NCBI RefSeq assembly: GCF_000518765.1
Contig: NZ_JAEF01000017.1
Coordinates: forward strand, 97,296 to 161,295
Reading direction: 5' to 3'
Length of the DNA stretch: 64,000 bases
Source of the DNA: Ruminococcus flavefaciens ATCC 19208
GTDB taxonomy: Bacteria > Bacillota > Clostridia > Oscillospirales > Ruminococcaceae
Shown here: positions 28,139 to 35,102 of the stretch, in pieces
How positions within the stretch are numbered: position 1 is the first letter of the stretch
How the letters are laid out: each line of letters starts with the position of its first letter
The notes under the pieces: model-generated
Told to the model about the DNA's origin: nothing
The model's input: the letters and a program-made list of their open reading frames with translations, nothing else
Database searches by the model: none
Program-made: the position numbers and the translations under genes

Positions 28139-29391
28139 TGCTGTTCAGAAAAGAATGCGGCAAGATATTTTGTTCTCTGACATACATTTTATATTGTCTG
28201 CTCGTTATTCTGATGATAATAAGCCAGTATTTCATTGACAGCGGTCAAAGGCTTTATCCGCCAAGTAAAGGTGACTATGATTACGGTGAAAAGATTGTTG
28301 AAGACCACGATCTTATTATGTCAACAGCTGCAGACGCACTGACAGTTGAATTCTTGTCAAACAGGTATGTATGCTATCCCTTTGGTTTTTATAAAGCTGT
28401 TCACCTTGATAATGAGGAGCAAGCAAAGATAGAAAAGTACATATGCGAGATCACAGGTCTTGATAGCACAGGTATTGCTGAAAAGAAGAAAAGTGCAGAG
28501 GTTTGTTATATTACGGACGGTACTCATGATTACGGCGAATATGCTATTAGAGATATGCCCATAAGCGAGAGTATGACATATGAGCGTTTTACCGATATAA
28601 TGGAAGATGTTGATAATATCCTCGGCGGCGGTTCTGATTACGCTGTTGATGGATTGGTTTATCAATTCTCCCGTGTACCCATGACATATGAGGACGCGGT
28701 TGATGATTATAACAGCATTTTCAACGATGACAGGGTAACAAATGCATATGCAAGATTATTCGGTGACTATGCAGGGATAGTACTTGCGATATTGCCTGTA
28801 TTCGTTGCAGCTGCGCTTACAGCAGCCGACAGGCGGCGCAGAATGAGTGAGCTTGTCTATTCGCGCAGATCGTCCTCGTTACGCATAGTATTCACTCGTT
28901 TTATTGCTCTTGTGACAACAATGTTCATTCCTGTATTTGTATTTATGGTCATCGCACTTATACAGATACTTATAAGATATAATGGCTCGGATATAGATAT
29001 GACAGCGATGTTTACGCTGCCTACATTCTGGCTGCTTCCCAATATTATGGCTGCCACAGCAACCGGAATGTTGGTTACGGAAATACTGTCAGCAGGTGCT
29101 GCCATACTTGTACAGTTCGTATGGTGGTTTATGGGACTTATGGCAGGCGGAACGGCAGGATTATCAGGACGGATAGGAAAGTTTACGTTTATATGCCGTC
29201 ACAATGCATTGGGAAACAGAAACGAATTTCTTATGAATTGGGATAATTTCGTTTTTAACCGTGTCTTTTACATGGTGATTTCTATAGCAGCGGTTTTATT
29301 CACAGTTGGTATTTATGAACTGAAGAGGGGAGGAAGCTTTAATGGTATCAGGCTGTTTGGCAAGGGTAGTATATTCAGACGTAAAACATAA
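28135..29391 (+). CDS. ABC transporter membrane protein 1
   Basis: 418 aa. One N-terminal membrane segment, a large extracytoplasmic loop (about residues 35-215), then five or six membrane segments. This is the ABC-2 exporter layout. Starts at ATG 28135 (MMLFRKECGK) in the ATGA overlap with the ATPase. It probably forms the channel together with the next gene product. Confidence 0.82.
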   Translation: MMLFRKECGKIFCSLTYILYCLLVILMIISQYFIDSGQRLYPPSKGDYDYGEKIVEDHDLIMSTAADALTVEFLSNRYVCYPFGFYKAVHLDNEEQAKIEKYICEITGLDSTGIAEKKKSAEVCYITDGTHDYGEYAIRDMPISESMTYERFTDIMEDVDNILGGGSDYAVDGLVYQFSRVPMTYEDAVDDYNSIFNDDRVTNAYARLFGDYAGIVLAILPVFVAAALTAADRRRRMSELVYSRRSSSLRIVFTRFIALVTTMFIPVFVFMVIALIQILIRYNGSDIDMTAMFTLPTFWLLPNIMAATATGMLVTEILSAGAAILVQFVWWFMGLMAGGTAGLSGRIGKFTFICRHNALGNRNEFLMNWDNFVFNRVFYMVISIAAVLFTVGIYELKRGGSFNGIRLFGKGSIFRRKT

Positions 29392-29968
29392 TTTTCTGAT
29401 ACATTATATAGTTGCACTGGGAATACTGCTTGCTTCTCCGATCTTTTTCAGCCTTTCACAGCTCGACTGTATTCTTGCAGCTCAGCCTCTTGAAGTTTAT
29501 GTGCCTCTTATAGGCATAGTCCTGATGACTCCTGTATTTTTGCCTGAACAGAACGAAAGTATATATGATGTAGTCCGCTCGAAAAAGTTTAATCATGATA
29601 TAGTATGTATTATAAGACTTTTGTGTTCTGTGGTTATAGCTGCTGTTATGATAGGTGCATATGTGCTGTATATGAAGCATTGTAATTCACAGGTCACAGT
29701 AAGGCATTTTATAGGTTCATCGGCAACTGCTTTTTTACTTGGAGCAATTGGTTTTGCATTTGCTGGTATCGGCAGAAATGTCATAATAGGCTATATGGCT
29801 TCTGTGATGTATTATATCCTTAATTTTTCATTTGGCACAAAGCTTGGATATTTCTATCTGTTTTCAATGATGCATGGCAGCTTTGCGGAAAAAAAGTGGC
29901 TTTTGACAGGAGCTTTTGTACTGTCGACCGCTGTATTCCCATTGCGCAGAGTATTCAGAGACAGATAA
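29342..29968 (+). CDS. ABC transporter membrane protein 2
   Basis: 208 aa with about six membrane segments, no clear soluble domain. It overlaps the previous gene by 50 nt, with its RBS (GGAGG) inside that gene, so the two are translated together. No substrate hint. Last gene of the module; a terminator follows at once. Confidence 0.8.
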   Translation: MVSGCLARVVYSDVKHNFLIHYIVALGILLASPIFFSLSQLDCILAAQPLEVYVPLIGIVLMTPVFLPEQNESIYDVVRSKKFNHDIVCIIRLLCSVVIAAVMIGAYVLYMKHCNSQVTVRHFIGSSATAFLLGAIGFAFAGIGRNVIIGYMASVMYYILNFSFGTKLGYFYLFSMMHGSFAEKKWLLTGAFVLSTAVFPLRRVFRDR

Positions 29969-29970
29969 AT

Positions 29971-29996
29971 AAAAGCCCGTAGAGATACGGGCTTTT
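29971..29996. terminator. Bidirectional terminator between ABC module and spo0A
   Basis: Stem AAAAGCCCGT / ACGGGCTTTT with a 6-nt loop; U-tract on both strands. Confidence 0.9.
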
Positions 29997-30013
29997 TGAT
30001 ATTTTTATGTTTA

Positions 30014-30772
30014 TTAGTTTGACATAGATGCATTTTTTAGCTTAAGTCTTATTTTGTCAGTGACAAGTGCGATGAACTCCGAATTAGTCGGACGTCCACG
30101 GTAACTGTCTATGGTATAGCCGAAAAAGCTGTTTATGATCTCTGAATTACCGCGATCCCATGCAATTTCGATTGCATGGCGTATAGCTCTTTCGACACGT
30201 GATGATGTAGTATCGTATTTCTTCGCTACACAGGGATAAAGCTGCTTTGTGATACATTCCATAAGATGACTGTCTTCAATAGCGCTTATAATTGCTGTAC
30301 GGAGATAATGATAGCCTTTGATGTGTGCAGGAATGCCAAGCTTCTGTATAACATCTGTTACCATGATCTCTGTATCGGCACAGTTAAGAGGGATTGGTTT
30401 TCGGCATACCGATTTTACGATATAGCTGATAGTTTCAAGATCATACGGCGTTGACAAGAAGTACGAAGCACCATTTTCCATTACCTGACGTTCGATAAAG
30501 CTGTTTCTTACATCCGAAACAACTATGAAAGCAGGAGGTGAAACAAAAGCTTCCTTTACCTGCTTCATTATCATCAGGGCATCTGCATCAGGTAATGTCA
30601 GATCTACCATGACTACATCAGGATTGTCATTGAGAATGGAATCAAGTATCGCTCTGCTATTTTTCCTTCGGGTATAGGCTGTTATGCCGCTTTCCCTAAG
30701 CTTTGCTGCTACTTTTACTCCGTTTGATGCTGAATCGTCACCGATCAATACTTTGATTCTTTCATTTTCCAT
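30014..30772 (-). CDS. spo0A: Sporulation regulator Spo0A homologue with altered receiver
   Basis: 252 aa. The DNA-binding domain is near-textbook Spo0[50 protein letters not shown]. The receiver keeps acidic residues D12-D13 and the acceptor D57 (VDLTLP). The otherwise invariant switch Lys (ILKPFD in Bacillus) is replaced: the sequence is FLSTPYD, with Thr at 108. Phosphotransfer signalling may therefore be weakened or changed. No sporulation genes are adjacent. RBS AGGAG. Confidence 0.92.
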   Translation of the reverse strand: MENERIKVLIGDDSASNGVKVAAKLRESGITAYTRRKNSRAILDSILNDNPDVVMVDLTLPDADALMIMKQVKEAFVSPPAFIVVSDVRNSFIERQVMENGASYFLSTPYDLETISYIVKSVCRKPIPLNCADTEIMVTDVIQKLGIPAHIKGYHYLRTAIISAIEDSHLMECITKQLYPCVAKKYDTTSSRVERAIRHAIEIAWDRGNSEIINSFFGYTIDSYRGRPTNSEFIALVTDKIRLKLKNASMSN

Positions 30773-30971
30773 GTTAGGACTCCTTTTCTTTTGTTACTAT
30801 GTTTACTATTCTACACCCGTTGTAGAGGAATTTCAATAGGTGGTTTTAGCGTAAATTGTCGAATTTTGAGATATTTTGTATTTTTATTGTTTTTGCTTAT
30901 GGCGAATTATATTTTTATTTGTTATATTATATATCAATGTAGGTAATAATAAAAAAATATTTTGACGTCTA
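30773..30971. other. Gap between spo0A and the tRNA promoter
   Basis: AT-rich, no open frame with an RBS. A small dyad, CTACA-CCCGT-TGTAG (30813-30827), lies near the spo0A start, but I see no clear spo0A promoter. Confidence 0.4.
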
Positions 30972-31000
30972 TTGACATTATTATTGTTTTGCTGTATAAT
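30972..31000 (+). promoter_or_regulatory. tRNA operon promoter
   Basis: Perfect TTGACA (30972-30977), 17 nt, TATAAT (30995-31000), 14 nt before tRNA-Leu. Confidence 0.9.
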
Positions 31001-31013
31001 ATTTAAGTACTTT

Positions 31014-31098
31014 GCGAGTGTGCTGGAATAGGCAGACAGGCACGTTTGAGGGGCGTGTGTCGAGAGACGTATGGGTTCAAGTCCCATTACTCGCACCA
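31014..31098 (+). tRNA. tRNA-Leu (anticodon GAG)
   Basis: 85 nt including an encoded CCA. Acceptor stem GCGAGTG / TACTCGC, anticodon stem CACGT / GCGTG, loop TTGAGGG with anticodon GAG, long variable arm as in class II tRNAs, T-loop GTTCAAGTC. Reads CUC/CUU codons. Confidence 0.95.
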
Positions 31099-31104
31099 AT
31101 GTAT

Positions 31105-31193
31105 GGACAGATGGCTGAGCTGGTCTAAGGCGCACGACTGGAACTCGTGTATACGTTAATAGCGTATCGAGGGTTCGAATCCCTCTCTGTCCG
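31105..31193 (+). tRNA. tRNA-Ser (anticodon GGA)
   Basis: 89 nt; CCA is not encoded. Acceptor stem GGACAGA / TCTGTCC, discriminator G, anticodon stem CACGA / TCGTG, loop CTGGAAC with anticodon GGA, long variable arm, T-loop GTTCGAATC. Six nt after tRNA-Leu and co-transcribed with it. Its 3' end is duplicated at 61678-61699. Confidence 0.95.
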
Positions 31194-31195
31194 CT
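31174..31195 (+). other. Putative attachment site (attL) in the tRNA-Ser 3' end
   Basis: The 22-nt sequence from the T-loop through the acceptor stem plus CT is repeated exactly at 61678-61699 in the same direction. Tyrosine recombinases commonly use this part of a tRNA gene as their core site. Confidence 0.65.
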
Positions 31196-31204
31196 CTTTT
31201 AAAG

Positions 31205-31244
31205 AAGCCTGTATTTCGATAAAAACACCGAAATACAGGCTTTT
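31205..31244 (+). terminator. tRNA operon terminator
   Basis: Stem AAGCCTGTATTTCG / CGAAATACAGGCTT, then TTTT. A diverged copy follows the second tRNA-Ser end at 61710-61746. Confidence 0.88.
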
Positions 31245-31257
31245 CTCATGCCTGTAG

Positions 31258-31395
31258 AAAACAGTTTTAAATGCATTTTTGCAGATTCGTGTGAAGAAAA
31301 AACAGGCGTTTTTTACATGAATTCACACGAAGAAAAGGCGATATAATGTTATAGATAAGACAGCTCCCGTGAGGGAGCTGGCCTTTTTAGAATAA
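31258..31395 (+). repeat. Dispersed repeat, copy A
   Basis: Contains a perfect 10-bp inverted repeat, TTCGTGTGAA (31286-31295) and TTCACACGAA (31322-31331), then AAAAGGCGATATAATG with a TATAAT box (31342-31347), and ends in a terminator, CAGCTCCC-GTGA-GGGAGCTG (31361-31380) plus five T. Related copies: 41.0-41.4, 53.7, 61.8 and 62.9 kb. The 57 nt at 31324-31380 match 41368-41424 with one mismatch. Confidence 0.85.
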
Positions 31396-31421
31396 GTATA
31401 AAGTATTTTTTCTCCATATGA

Positions 31422-31520
31422 CATCAATACTTAATAGAAGGCTTGCTCCGTGATGATATGCTCGGATATGTCAAAGAAGCTAAGCATGAACCTACATTTA
31501 TAGATTTGCCGGTTGAATGA
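31422..31520 (+). pseudogene. Short gene remnant (C-terminal tail of an unknown protein)
   Basis: An open frame of 32 codons ending in TGA (reads LIEGLLRDDMLGYVKEAK and then PTFIDLPVE) with no start or RBS. It looks like the tail of a lost coding region inside the island edge. Family not recognised. Confidence 0.3.
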
Positions 31521-31525
31521 TAGTT

Positions 31526-31550
31526 AAAGCCTCCCGAGGGAGGCTTTTTT
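31526..31550 (+). terminator. Terminator after the remnant
   Basis: Stem AAAGCCTCC / GGAGGCTTT with a CGAG loop, then T's. It insulates the TetR operon from upstream reading. Confidence 0.85.
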
Positions 31551-31639
31551 GATATAAAGTATGCTTGTGTAATTTGCTATAAAAACAAAATCCGATATAG
31601 TAAGTAATGACGAAAATTCAAAAATGTTAGGGTTTTATA

Positions 31640-31689
31640 TTGACACCGTGTCAGAATAGTGCTATACTAACTATAGTGACACGATGTCA
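31640..31689 (+). promoter_or_regulatory. TetR operon promoter with two operators
   Basis: TTGACA (31640-31645), 17 nt, TATACT (31663-31668). Operator 1, TGACACCGTGTCA (31641-31653), covers the -35. Operator 2, TGACACGATGTCA (31677-31689), lies at the transcription start. Both are followed by GAATAG. The centres are 36 bp apart. This fits negative autoregulation by the TetR protein. A further dyad ATTGTCC / GGACAAT lies at 31696-31719. Confidence 0.82.
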
Positions 31690-31768
31690 GAATAGATTGT
31701 CCAACGTATAATGGACAATATCCATGCGAAAAAACACTGATTGTGACGAGGAAGAAGGAGAATGTACT

Positions 31769-32389
31769 ATGCCAAAAGGTTCACCGGAGCTGACAGCTTC
31801 ACGTAAGGAAGAGATCGTGAACGCCTGCGAAAAGCTCTATCAGACAATGAGCTTCAAGGAGATCACAATAAAGGATATAGGTGCTGTGACATCATTCACA
31901 AGGACTTCTATCTACAACTATTTTCAGACGAAAGAGGAAATTTTTCTTGCCCTGATGCAGCGTGAGTACGAGCTGTGGGCTGAGGAAATGAACGAGCTTG
32001 CAAAGGAAAATGAAACTATGACCACTGAGGAGTTTTCATCAGCACTTGCACACTCTCTTGAAAAACACGAGCAGCTTCTGAAGCTCCTTGCGATGAATCA
32101 CTACGATATGGAGGAAAACTCTCGCCCCGAACGGCTGACGGAGTTCAAGGTCGCTTACGGTGCTTCTCTTGATGCAGTGAGAGTATGTGTCAGAAAATTC
32201 TTTCCCGCAACGGACTGCGAAAGCTTTATCTTCGTATTCTTTCCGTTTCTGTTCGGTGTATATCCGTATTCGGTAGCGACACAAAAACAGCTTGACGCCA
32301 TGCGTGATGCAAAAATGAAATTCAGGATGCACAGCATATATGAGATAATTTATTCCTGCGTGATGCAACTATTAGGAGGTACAAAATGA
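31769..32389 (+). CDS. TetR/AcrR family repressor
   Basis: 206 aa. The N-terminal helix-turn-helix is typical (FKEITIKDIGAVTSFTRTSIYNYFQTKEEIF); the C-terminal ligand domain is variable. I start at ATG 31769 (MPKGSPELTASRKEEIV), which has AAGGAG at good spacing; an in-frame ATG at 31724 gives a longer, atypical N-terminus. It heads an operon with aldo-keto reductases and flavodoxins (4-nt overlap with the next gene), and probably represses the operon until an aldehyde, quinone or similar ligand is bound. Confidence 0.92.
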   Translation: MPKGSPELTASRKEEIVNACEKLYQTMSFKEITIKDIGAVTSFTRTSIYNYFQTKEEIFLALMQREYELWAEEMNELAKENETMTTEEFSSALAHSLEKHEQLLKLLAMNHYDMEENSRPERLTEFKVAYGASLDAVRVCVRKFFPATDCESFIFVFFPFLFGVYPYSVATQKQLDAMRDAKMKFRMHSIYEIIYSCVMQLLGGTK

Positions 32390-33423
32390 AATACACAAAA
32401 CTTGGTAACTCAGATCTGAACGTTTCGAGGATATGTATGGGCTGTATGGGCTTCGGTGATGCGTCAAACGGTCAGCACTCATGGACGATAGACGAGGAGC
32501 ACAGCCGTGAGATCATCAAGCGCGGGCTTGATCTCGGCGTAAACTTCTATGATACCGCGATCGGTTATCAGTCCGGAACCAGCGAGCAGTATGTCGGCAG
32601 AGCACTGCGTGACTTTGCAAAGCGTGATGAAGTTGTGGTTGCAACAAAATTCCTGCCGAGAACTCATGCGGATATTGAGGCAGGTATCAGCGGACAGAAG
32701 CATATAGAGCGTATGATAAACAAGAGCCTTGAAAATCTCGGAATGGACTATGTGGACCTGTACATTTATCATATGTGGGACTGGAATACGCCTATCTACG
32801 ATATACTCGATGGTCTGGACCGTATCGTCAAGGCAGGAAAGGCAAGGTACATCGGCATTTCAAACTGTTATGCATGGCAGCTTGCAAAGGCAAATGCTCT
32901 CGCTGAGAAAGAAGGCTTTGCAAAGTTCGTCAGTGTTCAGGGACATTACAATCTGATCTTCCGTGAGGAGGAGAGAGAAATGGCTATGCTCTGCGCTGAA
33001 GACAATATCGCTATGACACCATACAGTGCCCTTGCAAGCGGCAGACTATCAAGACTTCCCGGCGAAACTTCAAAACGTGCCGAAGAAGATAACTATGCAA
33101 AATTCAAGTATGATGCCACGAAAGAACAGGATGAAGTTATCATCCGCCGAGTTGCAGAGCTTGCTGAAAAGCACGGCGTTTCAATGACAGAGGTATCTCT
33201 TGCGTGGCTGCTGATAAAGGTAACATCCCCCGTTGTCGGTGCGACGAAACTGCATCACATTGAGGGTGCTGCAAAGGCAGTCGATTTAAATTTGACTGCT
33301 GAGGAAATCGCTTATCTCGAAGAACCCTATGTCCCTCATGCGCTGGCAGGCGTTATGGCGCAGAACAAGCCTGCAAACAAGAATGACAAACACGTCTGGG
33401 GTACGGGCAATCAGAAAATCTAA
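32386..33423 (+). CDS. Aldo/keto reductase
   Basis: 345 aa TIM-barrel NADPH-dependent carbonyl reductase. Start MKYTKLGNSDLNVSRICMG and the catalytic tetrad are recognisable: Asp and Tyr in FYDTAIGYQSGTSEQ, Lys in VATKF, His in LYIYHMWD. The start overlaps the tetR stop (ATGA). Such AKRs reduce toxic aldehydes and ketones; the exact substrate cannot be read. Confidence 0.93.
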   Translation: MKYTKLGNSDLNVSRICMGCMGFGDASNGQHSWTIDEEHSREIIKRGLDLGVNFYDTAIGYQSGTSEQYVGRALRDFAKRDEVVVATKFLPRTHADIEAGISGQKHIERMINKSLENLGMDYVDLYIYHMWDWNTPIYDILDGLDRIVKAGKARYIGISNCYAWQLAKANALAEKEGFAKFVSVQGHYNLIFREEEREMAMLCAEDNIAMTPYSALASGRLSRLPGETSKRAEEDNYAKFKYDATKEQDEVIIRRVAELAEKHGVSMTEVSLAWLLIKVTSPVVGATKLHHIEGAAKAVDLNLTAEEIAYLEEPYVPHALAGVMAQNKPANKNDKHVWGTGNQKI

Positions 33424-33436
33424 GGAGGAAATCAAT

Positions 33437-34372
33437 ATGAACAATTTACCAAAGATCGCTCTCGGTGCGTGGGCATGGGGAAATGACGGAACATTCGGCG
33501 GCAGCCTGACAGCGGATACTCTCCGCCCCATATTTGACAAGGCTATGGAAAACGGTCTGAATCTGTGGGATACCGCTTATGCTTACGGTATGGGTACTTC
33601 AGAGAAGGTGCTTGCAGGCTTCGTGAAAGACCTGCCGAGAGACAGCTTCCTGATTTCAGACAAGTTCACACCCCAGTGTGCTGATGCTTCATCTCCGACA
33701 GCCATGAAAGATATGATCGAGATGCAGCTCAAACTTATGGCGCTTGACCGCTTTGATATTTACTGGATCCACAATGTCTGGGACGCTCCTAAATGGACAG
33801 AGGAGCTTGCAAAATACTTTGAGGGTAAAGACAACGTGCCAATGATCGGTGTTTCTAATCATAACCTTGCGGAGATAAAGCAGGCGGATGAAATCCTCAA
33901 AGCGCATGGTCTGAAACTCTCAGCGGTTCAGAACCATTACAGCCTTATCAACCGTTCCTCGGAGGAGTCCGGTATTCTGGACTACTGCAATGAAAATGGC
34001 ATTACGTTCTTCTCCTATATGGTGCTTGAACAGGGCGCACTTTCCGGCAAGTATGATACTGCTCACCCAATGCCCGCAGGCTCCGCAAGAGCTGACAGCT
34101 ATAACCCCATTCTCGACAAGCTGGAGATCATGAACAAGGCTCTCGGCAAGATCGCTGAAAAATACGGCGTAGGAATCGCACAGGTTCCTGTTGCGTGGGC
34201 GATCGCAAAGGGTACTCTGCCGATCATCGGTGTAACATAGGTCAGCCATGTTGAGGACGCAGTGAAGGCAGCAAATATAACGCTGACTGCCGATGAGGTT
34301 AAGGAGCTTGAAAGCGTTGCCGACAGTCTTAGTCTGAATGTTATCCGTTTCTGGGAAAAGGAAATGAAATAA
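33437..34372 (+). pseudogene. Aldo/keto reductase interrupted by an in-frame amber codon
   Basis: Starts at ATG 33437 with RBS AAGGAGG. The first 267 residues form a good AKR (LGAWAWGNDGTFGG, LWDTAYAYGMGTSE, DIYWIHNVWD). TAG at 34238-34240 then stops the frame right after LPIIGVT. The same frame continues for 43 more sense codons (VSHVEDAVKAANITLTADEV...) to TAA at 34370-34372 and encodes the normal AKR C-terminus. Family members usually have Lys at the TAG position, and it contacts NADPH. A single A-to-T change (AAG to TAG) explains the stop. Everything else is intact, so the event is recent. Confidence 0.88.
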
Positions 34373-34385
34373 ACAGGTGAAATGT

Positions 34386-35087
34386 ATGAAAAAGATTATT
34401 CTTTCAATGTTAGCTGCAATGTGTATGCTGTGCATCACGGGTTGCGGAAATACAGACCTCAGCTCCGCTCCGGCAGAAACTGCCGTACAGCAGGAAGTGC
34501 AGACGGATCAGTCCGCCGAAGATAATGAAGCAGAAAAGCCGGATGAAGATAAAGCTGTTTCCAGTCAGACTGAGAAGCAGCCGGAGAATCCGGATACTGC
34601 TGAGAGCAGCGGAAAGGACACGATAGTTGTGTATTTCTCTGCAACAGGCACCACAAAGGGAGTAGCAGAGCGTATCGCAAGTGTCACAAATGCCGATATT
34701 TTTGAGCTTATTCCTGCTGAGCCATACTCTGACGCAGACCTTGACTGGAACGACAAGAACAGCCGCACGACAATCGAGATGAACGATCAGAAGGCACGTC
34801 CTGCTATCGCAAATGATACAGTTAATCTGGACAGCTATACCACTGTTTACATCGGCTATCCGATCTGGTGGGGTGATGCGCCCAGAATAATGAGTACATT
34901 CGTTGAGGCACACGATTTTGACGGCAAGACTGTAATTCCCTTCTGCACCTCTGGCGGCAGCGGCATCGGCAGGAGTGGAAGTAACCTTGCATCGCAGGCC
35001 GGCAGTGGGAAATGGCTTGATGGAGACAGGCTTGATGCAGGCATATCCGAGAGCAAGATACAGGACTGGATAAACAGTATGAATTAA
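34386..35087 (+). CDS. Lipoprotein flavodoxin
   Basis: 233 aa. The N-terminus is a lipoprotein signal (MKKIILSMLAAMCMLCITGCG; lipobox ITGC), then an acidic Ser/Glu/Pro linker of about 55 residues, then a flavodoxin_4-type FMN domain with the phosphate loop FSATGTTKG and the GYPIWWGDAP and TSGGSGIG blocks. It should sit on the outer face of the membrane. Start ATG 34386 with RBS AGGTGA. Next to a membrane-anchored flavodoxin fusion, so the two may exchange electrons. Confidence 0.9.
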   Translation: MKKIILSMLAAMCMLCITGCGNTDLSSAPAETAVQQEVQTDQSAEDNEAEKPDEDKAVSSQTEKQPENPDTAESSGKDTIVVYFSATGTTKGVAERIASVTNADIFELIPAEPYSDADLDWNDKNSRTTIEMNDQKARPAIANDTVNLDSYTTVYIGYPIWWGDAPRIMSTFVEAHDFDGKTVIPFCTSGGSGIGRSGSNLASQAGSGKWLDGDRLDAGISESKIQDWINSMN

Positions 35088-35102
35088 ACAGGGAGGGCTG
35101 TT

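Noticed and set aside
34238..34240. TAG as pyrrolysine or programmed readthrough
   Set aside because: No pyl genes or readthrough context are visible in the window; a conserved Lys codon with one base change explains it better.
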